Shown here: positions 1 through 11,009 of the stretch, piece after piece | How positions within the stretch are numbered: position 1 is the first letter of the stretch | Layout of the letters: each line of letters starts with the position of its first letter | NCBI GenBank assembly: GCA_918026815.1 | Contig: CAKJVC010000031.1 | Location: 48,823-112,822, forward strand | Reading direction: 5' to 3' | From: Chalara sp. BL73 | Taxonomy: Eukaryota; Ascomycota; Leotiomycetes; Helotiales | Length of the DNA stretch: 64,000 bases | Notes under the pieces: model-generated | What the model was told of the DNA's origin: nothing | Database searches by the model: none | The model's input: only the letters and a program-made list of their open reading frames with translations | Translations under genes and position numbers: made by a program

Positions 1-1441
1 TCGACTGCGGTAGACTTGTACTTGGGCCGTCGGTAGGGAGTTATACCATTAATATTGAAGGTCAAAGTGAACCCGGATTGATTAAATTTGTTGCTTATGA
101 TCGATTTTTTATGGCTGTTCTCTTTCAGCCCGAGAAATTTCCTCCAGTTCTGTTAATGTGCGAAGCTAGGCATGGGACTGTAGGTTCAGAGCAGAAGTGG
201 ACCTTGTCTCAATATCGTCATAGACTCAATTGAAAGTTGTGTTAATTGAACACTTCACACTCACGAGAGCGCCAATTTCCTACTCGTGAGGCCATACTTG
301 ATCAATACTCGACACCGTGCTCCTTGCTTTCTTGATCAATACCCTCTTATTTTTGAAGAATTTTGCATGACTAACCAAAGGATAACCGATGTTACATTAC
401 GGCATATTCGCCAGAGCTTACGAGCTTCGCGGAGCATGGATGTACATGGTGATCAGAGAAAGTGTGGCATTTGTTTCTCAGGCTTGGTTAAATATATATG
501 TTGGCAAATGCTGAGAGCGCTGATCATTTTAATTCCTTATTTTATATGGGCCAGACAGACCAAGAAAGCCAATTTCGCATTGATCGCGTCGACTCTAGCT
601 CTGACTAAATATTTGCAGGCCATCACATGAGTCGGACTTCAGCAGAATTAAACTCTAGCCTTGGTATAACCACAAGAGCACAGTAGACGCAAAAAATGAC
701 AAAAGATATTAAGAGTACGGCTACCATTGCATATTTTGCGTTTCGTCCTTCCATCCCTCAATCAGGTAGGGCGATCCATAGATATAGGCGATGGTGATTG
801 TGGCCTATCATATACCGTAATTTATCAGGACTAAGGCGTATCGGCTTATCGAACATTGGACCTTGGTCTTATATGCAAGACACCAAAACGTGGTAGGCGT
901 AACGACGCACTTGGCCCATGCCCAATTATTCTAGCCTTATTACGTACGTGCGTCATCCAGGAAATTTATTTATCTAACTCCAAATTACCCAAATAACCAA
1001 TAATACGACTAATGGTTTAATCATTGGGTTTAGTAACAGATAAGTGAGGAGTACATCGTAATGTTTATAATATATTAAAAAATAAAAATAAAAATAGAAG
1101 TGCCAAGCAGTGGCGTGCGTAAACCAAAAAAAAAAAAAAAAACCGCTGGAATCTTTTGGCATGTACGAAGTAGCGCTACGCAACCCCTTGCAAGTATCAT
1201 AAGCCACTAGTATATCAATTTACTAGAGAACCAGTGATATTTCCAATAAACCGCTTTATTGTAATGGTAGGATAGATTAGGAAGTACAGCAATCCTTCGG
1301 TTTGTTATGTTTGCCTTGTTGGACATGGTACAAATATGGACCAGTCGCAGCTGGCTCCAGAGCTTTCGCCGTTCTTTAACATTCTGATTTCCTCATACTA
1401 TATTATAATATCTCAGTTTCACATTACCAATTTCTTCCAAA
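1..1441. other. Left-end region without a supportable gene
   Basis: The only open frame over 100 codons (286-630, plus) has no recognisable motif and a composition like its AT-rich surroundings. Poly-A runs occur near 1127-1142 and 1561-1573. The last few hundred bases are presumably the promoter and leader of the dehydrogenase starting at 1442. A gene tail entering from the left edge cannot be excluded. Confidence 0.5.
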
Positions 1442-3146
1442 ATGCCCCAGAATGCAGGAATCGTTGTGCATAGGTTGGGGGAAGCTCAAATTACAGATAT
1501 TCCTATTCCAAAACGTATGTGTGTGTTCTATTGAATCATTTCATCTTGGCATATAATCCAAAAAAAAAAAAAAGGTCGAGTGTGGTGATCGTTAGTAGAA
1601 ATAGCAATATTTAGTTCTCACCCGAAAGTAATGAGAACGGCCAGAACGACCTTGCTAGGCTAGTTATATACTAAGTATTCCTAGTTCGCGATGACTATAT
1701 CCTTATCCAAGTCAAAGCTGTAGCCTTGAACCCGACAGACTGGAAACATATTGCTCGCTGGACACCTGTGGGTGGAAAGATTGGCTGTGATTATGCCGGT
1801 ATCGTCAAGGTGCGCAAAGGAAACCCACACGTCTCAATCCCCTTTCTTTTCAGTGATAACAAAATTATTAACTTACATCGCCATCCTTCGCCCTTTTCAA
1901 TATGACAACCACGATTCATTAGGTGAGTAACAATGACTAAAACCGTTTCCAGGAAGTGGGAAGCGCAGTTACAAAGCCTTTTAAGCAAGGTGAGCGCATT
2001 GCCGGCTTTGTGCACGGTGGTAATCCAAGTTATCTTGAAGATGGAGCTTTCAGCCATTATATTACCGCAAAAGGCGATCTGCAAATCAAGATTCCGGAAA
2101 ATCTGTCATTCGAGGAAGCAGCTACTCTTGGTGCCGGCGTTACGACTGTAGCGCAAGCAATGTACCAATCCCTTAAGCTCCCATTACCGAACGAAGAGAT
2201 AGAAGCAAGATCACCACTGTTGATCTATGGTGGAAGCACAGCGACAGGGGCGCTGGCGATTCAATATGCGAAACTTTCAGGCGTGGCAGTTGTTACCACT
2301 TGCTCGTAAGCTTCCTCTATCTTGGCAATTGATTAACACGACTGGTGCAATGTATGAATCCCTAGGTACATATTAACAGCTATTTTAGGCCGAGGAATTT
2401 TGACTATGTGAAAAGTCTTGGAGCGGGTTGGAAACCTAACCCTATGAATGCGAGAGAAATATCCGGCTGACAAATGGTACTAGATGCAGTATTTGACTAC
2501 GAGTCACCGACATGTGCCGAAGATATAAAGGCATATATCAAAGGCGAATTCGCGCACGTCTTAGTAAGATCACAATTCTCCCAGTTAAAAGAAGAGCCCG
2601 GGAACCGCTGAGGGAAGGAAGTAAAATTAACAAAATCATAGGACTGCATCGGTAAAGATAGCTCAGCCAACGTATGCATGTTCGTATCCCTAAGCTTTCC
2701 TCACATATTTCACACCAAATTCCTTTCTCTTCCTAGCACCTACCACCTAGGCCCAATTATATCAGGATTCCTAGAAATTAACCACATCTAGCCCAACAAT
2801 GTCTGCCACTTATCCAGGCACCTATGTAACCCTCTACCCTATTGTCCCTTCAGTCCTTAGCTCCCTCAACCACACTGGCAGCATCACGCAAGTTACAACT
2901 GTGGCTTACACAGCCATGGGTGAACCATTCACGACCGGAGGCTACAATATCCCTGCTAATCCAGCAGACTTTACTTTCGCCGTCAAGTTCTGGGAGATCA
3001 CACGGGCGTTACTTGGGGAGGGGAAGCTGCGACCTCACAGAGCCGTTATAGATAGGTGTGGAACGGGCTGGGAAGGGGTGATGAACGGCCTGGAACTGTT
3101 GAAGAGCGGTGGAGTCAGTGGTGAGAAACTAGTTTTCAGGATTTAG
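1442..3146 (+). CDS. Medium-chain (zinc-type) dehydrogenase / trans-enoyl-reductase-like
   Basis: NADPH-dependent oxidoreductase of the MDR superfamily, closest in layout to fungal trans-acting enoyl reductases and ToxD-like proteins. Exons read: 1442-1514, 1685-1809, 1953-2305, 2389-2426, 2484-2563, 2642 to about 2680, and about 2792-3146, giving about 353 aa. The N-terminal GroES-like part has VKAVALNPTDWKH and GCDYAG, then EVGSAVTKPFKQGERIAGF. The Rossmann part has LLIYGGSTATGALAIQYAKL and SLGADAVFDY. Catalytic zinc ligands are not evident, as in the enoyl-reductase branch. The donor at 2427 (GTTGGA) and the join near 2680/2792 are weak, so that stretch is uncertain. There is no polyketide synthase next to it, so a secondary-metabolite role is unsupported; it may be a stand-alone quinone or enoyl reductase. 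Confidence 0.8.
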
Positions 3147-3650
3147 AGCTTTAGATTAGGACTTCGTGAGGAGGAAATGCATTCGAGGGAATAGCTACAA
3201 AGGAGGATTATGTTAAAGGTTTATTGTGTAAATTTGGTTTCTCGGAATCAGGAATTGGCTTACGTAATAGGCCAAGGAATTAGAAAATCTCTTACATGTC
3301 TACAACGTAGATACAGATCATACAATACAAGCAACCACAACCCGTATTCTACGTATCGACGTGATACCTCTATCAATATTATATTTCTGACAGTTTCGCC
3401 AACGCCGTTGACATCACGTGACTCAGATACTAATATATACGAGGTACTTTCCTCTAGCATAAGAATACATACATATACAATATTCAGAATAAAATTCCAT
3501 AGCCTCGCCAAGTGTGAGTTTGTTGAAGCTCCCCGTTCTCTGTTAGGATTGTGGGGTAGAATCTTGGCAAGAATTACTATTTTCACCTCTTGTTTAAATT
3601 AGCCAGAGCCTACACTTCATTTCTTAATTATCACATCCACTCTCTTGGTG
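3147..3650. other. Intergenic, 5' side of a regulator gene
   Basis: AT-rich spacer. Overlapping open frames on both strands (about 3210-3600) mirror one another and show no domain, so I do not call a gene. I searched here for an upstream exon carrying a zinc cluster for the gene at 3651 and found no CxxC pair. Confidence 0.5.
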
Positions 3651-5881
3651 ATGCCCGATTCCCGCAGTCCACCTTCTCCACCAGGAGTCCTGCCCCTAGA
3701 AATTGGGGCCCTCAGTGCTTCATCACCTTCCGAAACCCGATTCTTTGGAAGCTCGAGTGGGGTCTTCTTCATCAACACAGTGCTTCGTGCCTTCGCAGAT
3801 GCTCCTATCAATGCGCCACCGCTATCGGGTAATACCGAGCAGAATACAGAGCCTCCAGATGGTAATTCGGTCAATGACTGCCTTGCTGAGTCAAGTGAAG
3901 ACACCGATATTCCTGCCGATCCTGCACGGAGACTTGGTCTTGATGATTCAACCATTTTATACACTACAGCCACTACATCTTATGGCAGCATTCATCCTGG
4001 CCTGGGTCATCTCCCGGAGGCAACCATTGCCAAGAGACTTGTGATGACTTATTTTGAGATATGGCACCCGTTGTTCCCGTTCCTGCATGGTCCATCTTTT
4101 CTACATCAATTAGAAGACCTCTATGCCGACGGCAGCATCGTGAGTGGCCAGTATGACCTCAAAACTATAGACAATACGTGCCAAGCAGTTCTGTTCCAAT
4201 CCATATTCAACCTGGCCGCCGCAGATAGACCGGACATAGGGCTCTCGCCAGAGTCACAAATAAAATCAAAATCAACACTTATGTCAATGCTAGGGGTGCT
4301 GGCCACTCGGAATGAGACACAGTTTATTCAAGCTATATTAGCCGCGCAGATATATTTAATAGCTTCGATGTCGCTAAATGCAGCTTCGACAGTAGGTGGA
4401 ATGCTTCTGAGGAAAATTTTCCAAGCTGGCTTTCACCGCTGTCCATACCGATATATACAACTATCACAGCATGACTGTGAAATGCGGAAGAGGATATTTT
4501 GGTGCGTTTACGCTATTGACCGGTACTTGAGCCAGGCCTTAGGTCACCCACTTGGGTTCCAAGACCGAGATGCAGACGTTTGCATGCCAGGCAATAAAGA
4601 ACTTCACACTCCTGTGCCACGGGTAACGCAAGCTACGGAAAATTCAAGCCCAGGACAGGAAGTTCTTTTGCATCTCCCCGATGGACACCCGGCTCACCCC
4701 GACTTGACGAACCAATCAGGACGAAGCAAGTCAAGAACATATCAAAACCGGCAGGATCCGACGTCCCGTGTTGGGCCATTCCACATTCAAACTGAACAAT
4801 CTACAGTAGCGTCACAGAAAAAAGGCGATAAGATCTTGGCTAGCTATGTTGGCTATGGCAAAATTGTCGGTCATGCGCTGGAGCTATTTCATACGTCAAT
4901 CCACAATCGCACGGTTGGGAATAACGACATCCTACTACTGAATTCTGAAATTCATTCATGGTGGAATCAGCTTCCTTCAGATATCCAAGAGTTATGTCCT
5001 CCTTCAGGAGATGATCTGAATGAAACAGAGTTCAGTTTTTCCCCTTTCTTTAACATCATGTATCAACAACTTAATTTGTTTGTCAATCGGCCTTTCTTAT
5101 CTTCTGATCCTTCAACCCCACAATTTCAATCTAGCTTACAGATATGTATTGGAGCAAGTCGGAAAATTATCTCAACCTTTCAAAACTACCCACAGCGAAC
5201 ACAATGTTTCTCCGCTCCAGGAATTCTCTCAGGAATATGGATGTCTGGCTTGGTGATAGCATTTGCATGTGAATTGGATGTTTATCCTGTCAGCAAGGGC
5301 TTTCTGTAGGTCTGACCTCAATTTGTCGGCTCTTTGGCCGGTCAAATGACATGAGCTAAGCTAGACCAACAGATCAATAAGTGATAGGTTACTAACATTG
5401 TTATTATAGGGAGATTGAAGTGTGCTTGAGACTTCTGGAAAGTATGAGTAAGAGATGGAATAATGTAAGACATTGCCGCAATATCTTAGAGATTCTATTA
5501 TCAAATCTCCAAAAAGGAAGTTCTCACAGCGAATTCTTCCATCAACGGGCCTCTAGCCCTTCACAATTACATTCTATTTCACGAAGTAGCTTGCAGAGGC
5601 TGCGGCCAGGTCTGGCATCAGATTATCAAGAATCAGGCAAACGGCAACGCACAGGAGTGTCGACAATGGATATTGTGAATACCGGTGATTCTTGGAATAC
5701 CGCCAACCAATTTCCAAATCCTCATCCAAGTATGACATTCGATAGCACCGGACAAACCTTATTTGAAACCAATGAGCTTCAGCCGGATCTTTTTGCTCAC
5801 ATCAGTTGGGAAGCATTATTCAGAGGCGGAGACCTACAAGCCAATGAAGGGTCCGATATTTCGTTCGCATGGAATGCATAA
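3651..5881 (+). CDS. Fungal-specific transcription factor domain protein lacking a visible Zn2Cys6 cluster
   Basis: Probable nuclear regulator. Two exons, 3651-5305 and 5410-5881, join cleanly (ctt-ct/g-gag) to give about 708 aa. An in-frame ATG six bases upstream (3645) is an alternative start. The protein opens with a Ser/Pro linker followed by ETRFFGSSSGVFFINTVLRA, the segment that normally follows the DNA-binding domain. It then shows the fungal_trans (PF04082-type) core: YFEIWHPLFPFLHGPSFL, RKRIFWCVYAIDRYLSQALG and the DRDADVCMPG motif. No Zn2Cys6 cluster is encoded here or in the preceding 500 bases. Either the family branch lacks it, an upstream exon is lost or divergent, or the gene was truncated. 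It is tail to tail with the short Zn2Cys6 gene at 6004-7162. Confidence 0.75.
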
Positions 5882-6003
5882 AGCCTAACAGAATTGAAAC
5901 GAAAATAAATATACGGTTTCCTGAATTTCATATTCTTTATATTGGGCAACGTTTGGTCATCATGCGTAGCACGCTACCTTCAGTTCATCCTTTATCGCCT
6001 TTC

Positions 6004-7162
6004 CTACCACATAAACCTTTCTTTGAAGTCATCTGGGATCCCCAAAGCCTGTCTCTTTAAATCTCTAGTAACAGGACTACCATAGCCTGTGGTAGGAGAT
6101 CCCTCTCTTTGGTCCTGCTTCGCCCTAGAATCCTGCGCCAGCTCGGACGGGCAGCTCGTTAATAGATCACCACTATCATGTTCGATCACATCCTCGCGAA
6201 GTTGATCATTAGTTGTATGTTGCATAGCAATAGTGGTTTGAGTTGACTCCCTTTGCTCACCAATTTCCACTATATTTATTTGTTGCTTGCCGCGCATTTC
6301 CACCATCGGCCACTGATCGAGCGTGCTAATCATCTCGTGCTCTCCTCTATCTTCGCCCTCTTTGTCCGGATGTTGTCTCAAATCATATGAGGAGTTCTGA
6401 TCTGCTAACCAAACGCGAATCTCCTCCGGCGACGTTAAGGCATGCTTGTTCCAGTACTCGATTGATGATTTCCTGTGTACTGCGGCCAGTCTAGACTTTG
6501 GAACAGTTACATGGCCTTTGTTCTGGTCGCACAGAAATGGTGCTGCCTCCCCACATGCTGCTGAGAGGACATCAAAAAGCTGCTCGTGTGGAATAGTCGA
6601 TAAGACTCGTATCAGGATATTTTCGGTCTCTTGTAGTCGAGCTTCCACAGCTTCTGTGTACCCTTTCGCGGGACCACTGGAGCATTAAGGTTAATCTGTG
6701 CAAGCAATTTGTTGAAAACGAGGAATTTTAGGTTAGAAAATGCAGGGGAACAAACCGTCTTTGTGCTTTCGGCCATTCACATTCCTGCCCAAGCGACCGA
6801 CACCGAAGACAAATAGGCCTAGGGGCTCAAATAAAGATGTTATCATAATGAACGCTTTTAAAGATTAAGACCCTCAGAGTCCCGTAGTCTTATTACCTTT
6901 CACTATCACACTATTTCTCGTCAGCCATAACACGTTCAGGATGGGTAGCTTCAATTCAATTGGATGTATGGCAGTGTAATTAAGGACACGAGTATGCATC
7001 TACTAATCCATATAGTCAAGGGTTTGCAATAAACAGAGGATCTATGATAAGTACCTTTTGCTTTCGTGCTCGACATCCATTACAGGCAGCCGTGCCTCGA
7101 CTTGTGTCCCGCAACTGGACGTGACGGTCGTCACAATTATCATTAGCTATTTTTTCTGTCAT
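6004..7162 (-). CDS. Short Zn2Cys6 transcription factor with a 14-base micro-exon
   Basis: DNA-binding regulator, nuclear, about 285 aa. Exons on the minus strand: 7162-7055, 6910-6897 (14 bases), 6818-6756 and 6676-6004; together 858 bases, exactly 286 codons. The joined N-terminus spells a perfect C-x2-C-x6-C-x6-C-x2-C-x6-C binuclear cluster: CNGCRARKQK from exon 1, CDSER spanning the micro-exon, PICLRCRSLGQECEWP from exon 3. A helical segment follows (EAVEARLQETENILIRVLST). The protein ends IPDDFKERFMW, which resembles the end of other short fungal C6 factors as I recall them, so it is probably complete although it lacks a fungal_trans domain. Its start lies 456 bases from the divergent hydroxyacid dehydrogenase, which it may control (inference). 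Confidence 0.8.
6897..6910 (-). other. 14-base micro-exon carrying the third zinc-cluster cysteine
   Basis: Flanked by an AG acceptor (TAG, with a CTGAC branch-like motif about 11 bases upstream) and a GTAATA donor. It encodes Cys-Asp-Ser-Glu plus two bases of Arg. Without it, exon 1 (phase 0) cannot join exon 3 in frame and the zinc cluster lacks its third cysteine. With it, both frame and cysteine spacing are exactly restored. Confidence 0.8.
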
Positions 7163-7618
7163 AATACCAAGCCCCTTATAGAGCGAAATTACTTGACGGC
7201 GAGTCTTGCTCCGAATGGAGTTGGTGGAATATGTCGGTTGAATTTCTTTACTCAAAATTAGCCGAAAGGTGGTGATACAGGAGAAAATGAATAGAGAAAT
7301 TATCTCACTGTCACGTGAGAGCGACGAATACTTCAATCCACAGCTCAGGGAGTAAAAAAGCCGGTTATATGATAGAATGTATGCTTGAAAGCCGAAGGTA
7401 TATATTTGTGAAAGCCTAATCGTAAATTGCCAGGCCTCGGAATTCAGGGCTGTGCAGTCGGCTAATAGATTTGCCGCGCGTTATTCACATGACCTTAGCT
7501 TTCGGTTAAAAGTTTCGCCTATTGTAAATATGCTTCCTAGATCATTAATATACTGCTCGAGTCAGCTTGTAACAGTATGCCACTACGTTGATTTAAAAAC
7601 TACACCCTTGGCTGGTAT
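7163..7618. promoter_or_regulatory. Divergent promoter between Zn2Cys6 regulator and hydroxyacid dehydrogenase
   Basis: 456 bases separate two outward-facing start codons. The stretch is AT-rich with no open frame I can support. CACGTGA-like motifs occur at 7310-7317. The arrangement suggests shared or cross control, but no defined binding site for this regulator can be named. Confidence 0.45.
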
Positions 7619-8723
7619 ATGAGCCTACTCAACATGATGTTAAAACCCCGAATCCTGTTCTTCAATCCAGTCCGACATGCTCACTCAAAGTTCCAAGAAC
7701 TCTCAGCTATTGCACAAACGGAAAACCTTTCAAGCAACAGCAGAGCTGAGTTCTTCGAAGATGTCAAAGGTAAATATAAAGATATCAATGCCATTTACAG
7801 CACCTCTTCGAGTTATGCCGTAGGTTTCTCTCTTAACCTATCAACCTTTTGATATCTAATAACAACAGGTTACTGGTAAATTTGATTTAGAACTTATCGA
7901 AAGGCTTCCCTCGTCGTTGAAATTCATATGCCACAATGGTGCTGGTACGTCTTATCAATTTCGGTCAATGATTATTCCTGGTGCTAATGCTGGGGAAGGT
8001 TATGATGCTATTGATGTTGATGCCTGTACGGCTCGAGGAATCACTGTCACAAATGCGCCTGATCCAGTTACCAATGCTACCGCTGATCTTACCATGTTTC
8101 TTCTCCTTGGAGCCCTCCGAAAGCTAAACCCTTCTCTCAATACCCTTCGCCGAGGAGAGTTCAAAAACGGCGCGGACTTCGGTCATGACCCTCAGGGCAA
8201 GACACTAGGCATTATCGGCATGGGACGCATTGGCCGAGCCGTAAAACGGCGAGCCGAACCTTTTGGGTTGAAGATAATTTACCACAATCGTAATCCCCTA
8301 TCTCCGGCTGAGGCAGCAGGAGTACCTTATGTCGGATTCGGCGAGCTTCTTTCTCAAAGTGATATAATCTCCTTGCATGTGCCCTTGAATGGGAAAACCA
8401 GGCATTTGATTCGTGCAAAGGAAATCGAGAAGATGAAAGACGGTGTGGTTATTGTCAATACCGCCAGGGGCGCAATCATTGATGAAGCTGCCATGGCACA
8501 CGCGTTGGAGTCAGGAAAAATTGCAGCTGTCGGTCTTGATGTTTATGAGAATGAGCCACAGATCAACAATTCACTTATTGAAAACGAGTATGCTCTTTTA
8601 ACACCACATTTGGGTACTCACACTACGGAAACCCTTGCATCCATGGAGAGTCTTGCGATGGAGAATGCCAGAAGAGGCTGCTTCGGAGAGCCTCTACTTA
8701 CAGTCGTAGCAGAACAGAAATAG
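7619..8723 (+). CDS. D-isomer-specific 2-hydroxyacid dehydrogenase (glyoxylate/hydroxypyruvate reductase-like)
   Basis: NAD(P)-dependent reduction of 2-oxoacids such as glyoxylate or hydroxypyruvate, probably cytosolic. Exons 7619-7819, 7869-7944 and 7999-8723 give 333 aa. Downstream ATGs at 7634 and 7637 (MLKPRILFFNPVRHA) are equally plausible starts. The second intron (7945-7998) is 54 bases and has no stop, so unspliced reading looks open, but removing it restores ICHNGAGYDAIDVDAC, the family motif. The NAD-binding fold shows TLGIIGMGRIGRAV. The catalytic Arg lies in NTARGAIIDE, the acidic residue in VGLDVYENEP, and the catalytic His in TPHLGTHT. Length fits the family. It is head to head with a Zn2Cys6 regulator and followed by two more hydroxyacid dehydrogenases. 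Confidence 0.92.
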
Positions 8724-9341
8724 TCGAGTCAGCAATACATGTTCTAGTTTCTTATATTGACTTCGTTTGATATGCATATTGATACCTGCCTAAGGACAAC
8801 ATCACTAAGTTAGAGCATCAGCCTACCATTTTGAAAAGTTATGCGGACATATCATATGGACAGGGAGAATTGATATAGATCATAGCTAATTTGTTCTCTT
8901 ATGCCAATTTACTTCTTGAAAAAGCATATTTAGTTAAATAGAGCCAATAAGAGACATGTTTAGTGTGGCATATGTCTTAGTACTTTCACTACTGCCTTAT
9001 ACGCCAGCTTCACAGTATGCTAAACCAGACACAATTTTCGAAGATAATTATGTAAAGTGTATTTATATGCTAATTTACACCTCATAAAGCAGTAAATGAG
9101 ACCGCAACGTTTTTCCGACAAATATTTATGGTTCCGAAATGATAGAATGGTAGTTTGCGTAGTTGTGTGGCGTGCGGTCAATACTTTAGCCGGCTAGTTT
9201 GACCCCTATCTTTATTCTTATGTTCTGTATAAATGTCTTTAATGACCACCTAGAGGCCCTAATCAAACAGTGGTCGATGCTTAGTTACATGAACTTATAC
9301 AAATCTCAAGTACTACATCTCGTTTCGTTCCCAGATCAAAT
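8724..9341. other. Intergenic between hydroxyacid and malate dehydrogenase genes
   Basis: About 620 AT-rich bases with no supported gene. It must hold the terminator of the upstream gene and the promoter of the malate dehydrogenase; no named site was recognised. Confidence 0.5.
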
Positions 9342-10528
9342 ATGACGAAGGTTGCGCTTCTTGGTGCTGCAGGGCAAATTGGCACCCCATTAAGTTTGCT
9401 CTTAAAAACCGTGAGAACCACGCATTAACTTTTGATTTCCACAATCAGGCTAATAAAGGATTAGAGCCCATTAGTTGGTGACTTAACTTTATATGATCTT
9501 GTTCATACTCCTGGGATTGCCATTGATTTAAATCACATCGATACCGCAGCGAAAGTTACAGGCTTCTTGCCAGCAGAAGATGGCCTTGGAAAAGCCCTTC
9601 TCGGTGCTGACCTTGTAGTCATTCCAGCTGGAATCGCCCGCAAGCCCGGAATGAGTCGTGATGGTATTCATATCCACAGTTTCTCATTATCCTTCAATAG
9701 CTAACAAAAAAGTAGATCTTTTCAAGACAAATGCTGGCGTGATTCGCGATCTCGTCACCAAGATAGCAGAAGTTTGTCCGGAAGCGTTTGTTCTCATCAT
9801 TACAAATCCAGTGAATAGTACTTTACCCATTGCAGTGGAAACACTCAAGAAATATAATGTCTTTAATCCCGCCAAAGTGTTTGGGGTGACAACACTGGAT
9901 GTTGTACGAGCATCAACTTTTGTTGCACATGTGCTCGGGGAGTCTCAGCCGCAGAAATTTAAAGTTCCAGTTATAGGCGGTCACAGCGGGGCGACCATTT
10001 TGCCGTTACTTAGTCAATGCAAACCACCAGTGAATTTGTCGAATGAGCAGAGAGATGCAGTCACTTACCGTAAGGATTCAGTTCTCCGGTCATAACTTCA
10101 ACGGAACCTAATTAGAATTACAGGCGTTCAGTTCGGCGGTGATGAGATTGTCCAGGCAAAAGCTGGGGCGGGCTCAGCAACTACTTGTATGGCCTATGCT
10201 GGATTTAGGTCAGGGTAGACCACCACTCTACAGAGTAAAGAACTAACAACTTGTCAGATTTATTTGCTCAATCTTGAAAGCAGTTTCAGGCCAGACTGGG
10301 ATTTTTGAAGAAGCATATTTGTATCTGCCAGGCATTCCTGGTGGAGAGGAGATTTCCTCTCAACTTGGTGTTGATTACTTTGCTCTACCTTTAGAGTTAG
10401 GAACAGGAGGTGTTAAGAAAGCATGCCCCATTGGTACTCTATCTGCATATGAGGAAGAAAAATTGGCCATTGCGGTCGACGAGTTGAAAACTAATGTGAA
10501 GAAGGGAATCGATTTCTCCGTTGCCTAG
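9342..10528 (+). CDS. NAD-dependent malate dehydrogenase
   Basis: Interconverts malate and oxaloacetate. Five exons: 9342-9410, 9465-9663, 9713-10069, 10124-10208 and 10258-10528; total 981 bases, 326 aa. The start is fixed by [14 protein letters not shown], the NAD-binding glycine motif right at the N-terminus, so there is no mitochondrial leader and a cytosolic (or peroxisomal) isoform is expected. No PTS1 is present (ends DFSVA). Other family marks: [13 protein letters not shown] substrate loop, [24 protein letters not shown] and the catalytic His in [10 protein letters not shown]. It is flanked by two other 2-hydroxyacid dehydrogenases, which suggests a pathway-specific paralog rather than the sole housekeeping enzyme (inference). 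Confidence 0.92.
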
Positions 10529-11009
10529 ACGGAGCACCTTAAAGTTCATAATAAAAATATTCTTAGCAAAGATTTTGAAGTTTCTATATAAATTCTATGA
10601 CTAAAATATACACATTATGCTATAAATAACAGCTTTAAGTCTAGGTTTTTTCTGCTACCCTTAGCTTGAAAGCTATTTCATTTCAGTAGTAAAAGAACGC
10701 CGTTCTCTGGCGTTGTCAATATTTAGTTAATTTACATTCTTTAGAACTGTGCATATATTGTCGATATATCAAAGAAGACATTCTCCACAACTAAAATGAT
10801 GGGGTCGGAGCTCGATCCCTTAACTATGTAAGATTAAGCTCCATGAGATTAAATGCTTCTAGACCAAGTAATATATACAGACGTGCCCTAAGAGCCATAG
10901 TCGATTTTTTTCCCCCAAGAGATATTGAGCGTTTGATGTATATATTTGTGTGTGTATGTGTGTGTGAATAAACACCGCCCGCGAAACTAGACTTGCACAG
11001 CATGATAAA
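10529..11009. other. Convergent intergenic region with a GT-rich simple repeat
   Basis: About 480 bases between two gene 3' ends. A short TG/GT-rich simple repeat lies around 10945-10967. No gene or structured terminator recognised. Confidence 0.5.

Noticed and set aside
286..630. 114-codon open frame near the left end
   Set aside because: No motif, AT-driven composition, no splice context; equally long chance frames are common in such DNA.
3210..3602. Overlapping open frames on both strands
   Set aside because: Mirror each other, no domain, and fall in a promoter-like spacer.
3651..7162. Idea that one regulator was split by inversion into a zinc-cluster half and a fungal_trans half
   Set aside because: The minus-strand gene has its own normal ending (FKERFMW) like other short C6 factors, so it looks complete by itself.
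10940..10970. GT-rich run as a regulatory element
   Set aside because: Short simple repeat in a convergent spacer; no reason to assign function.
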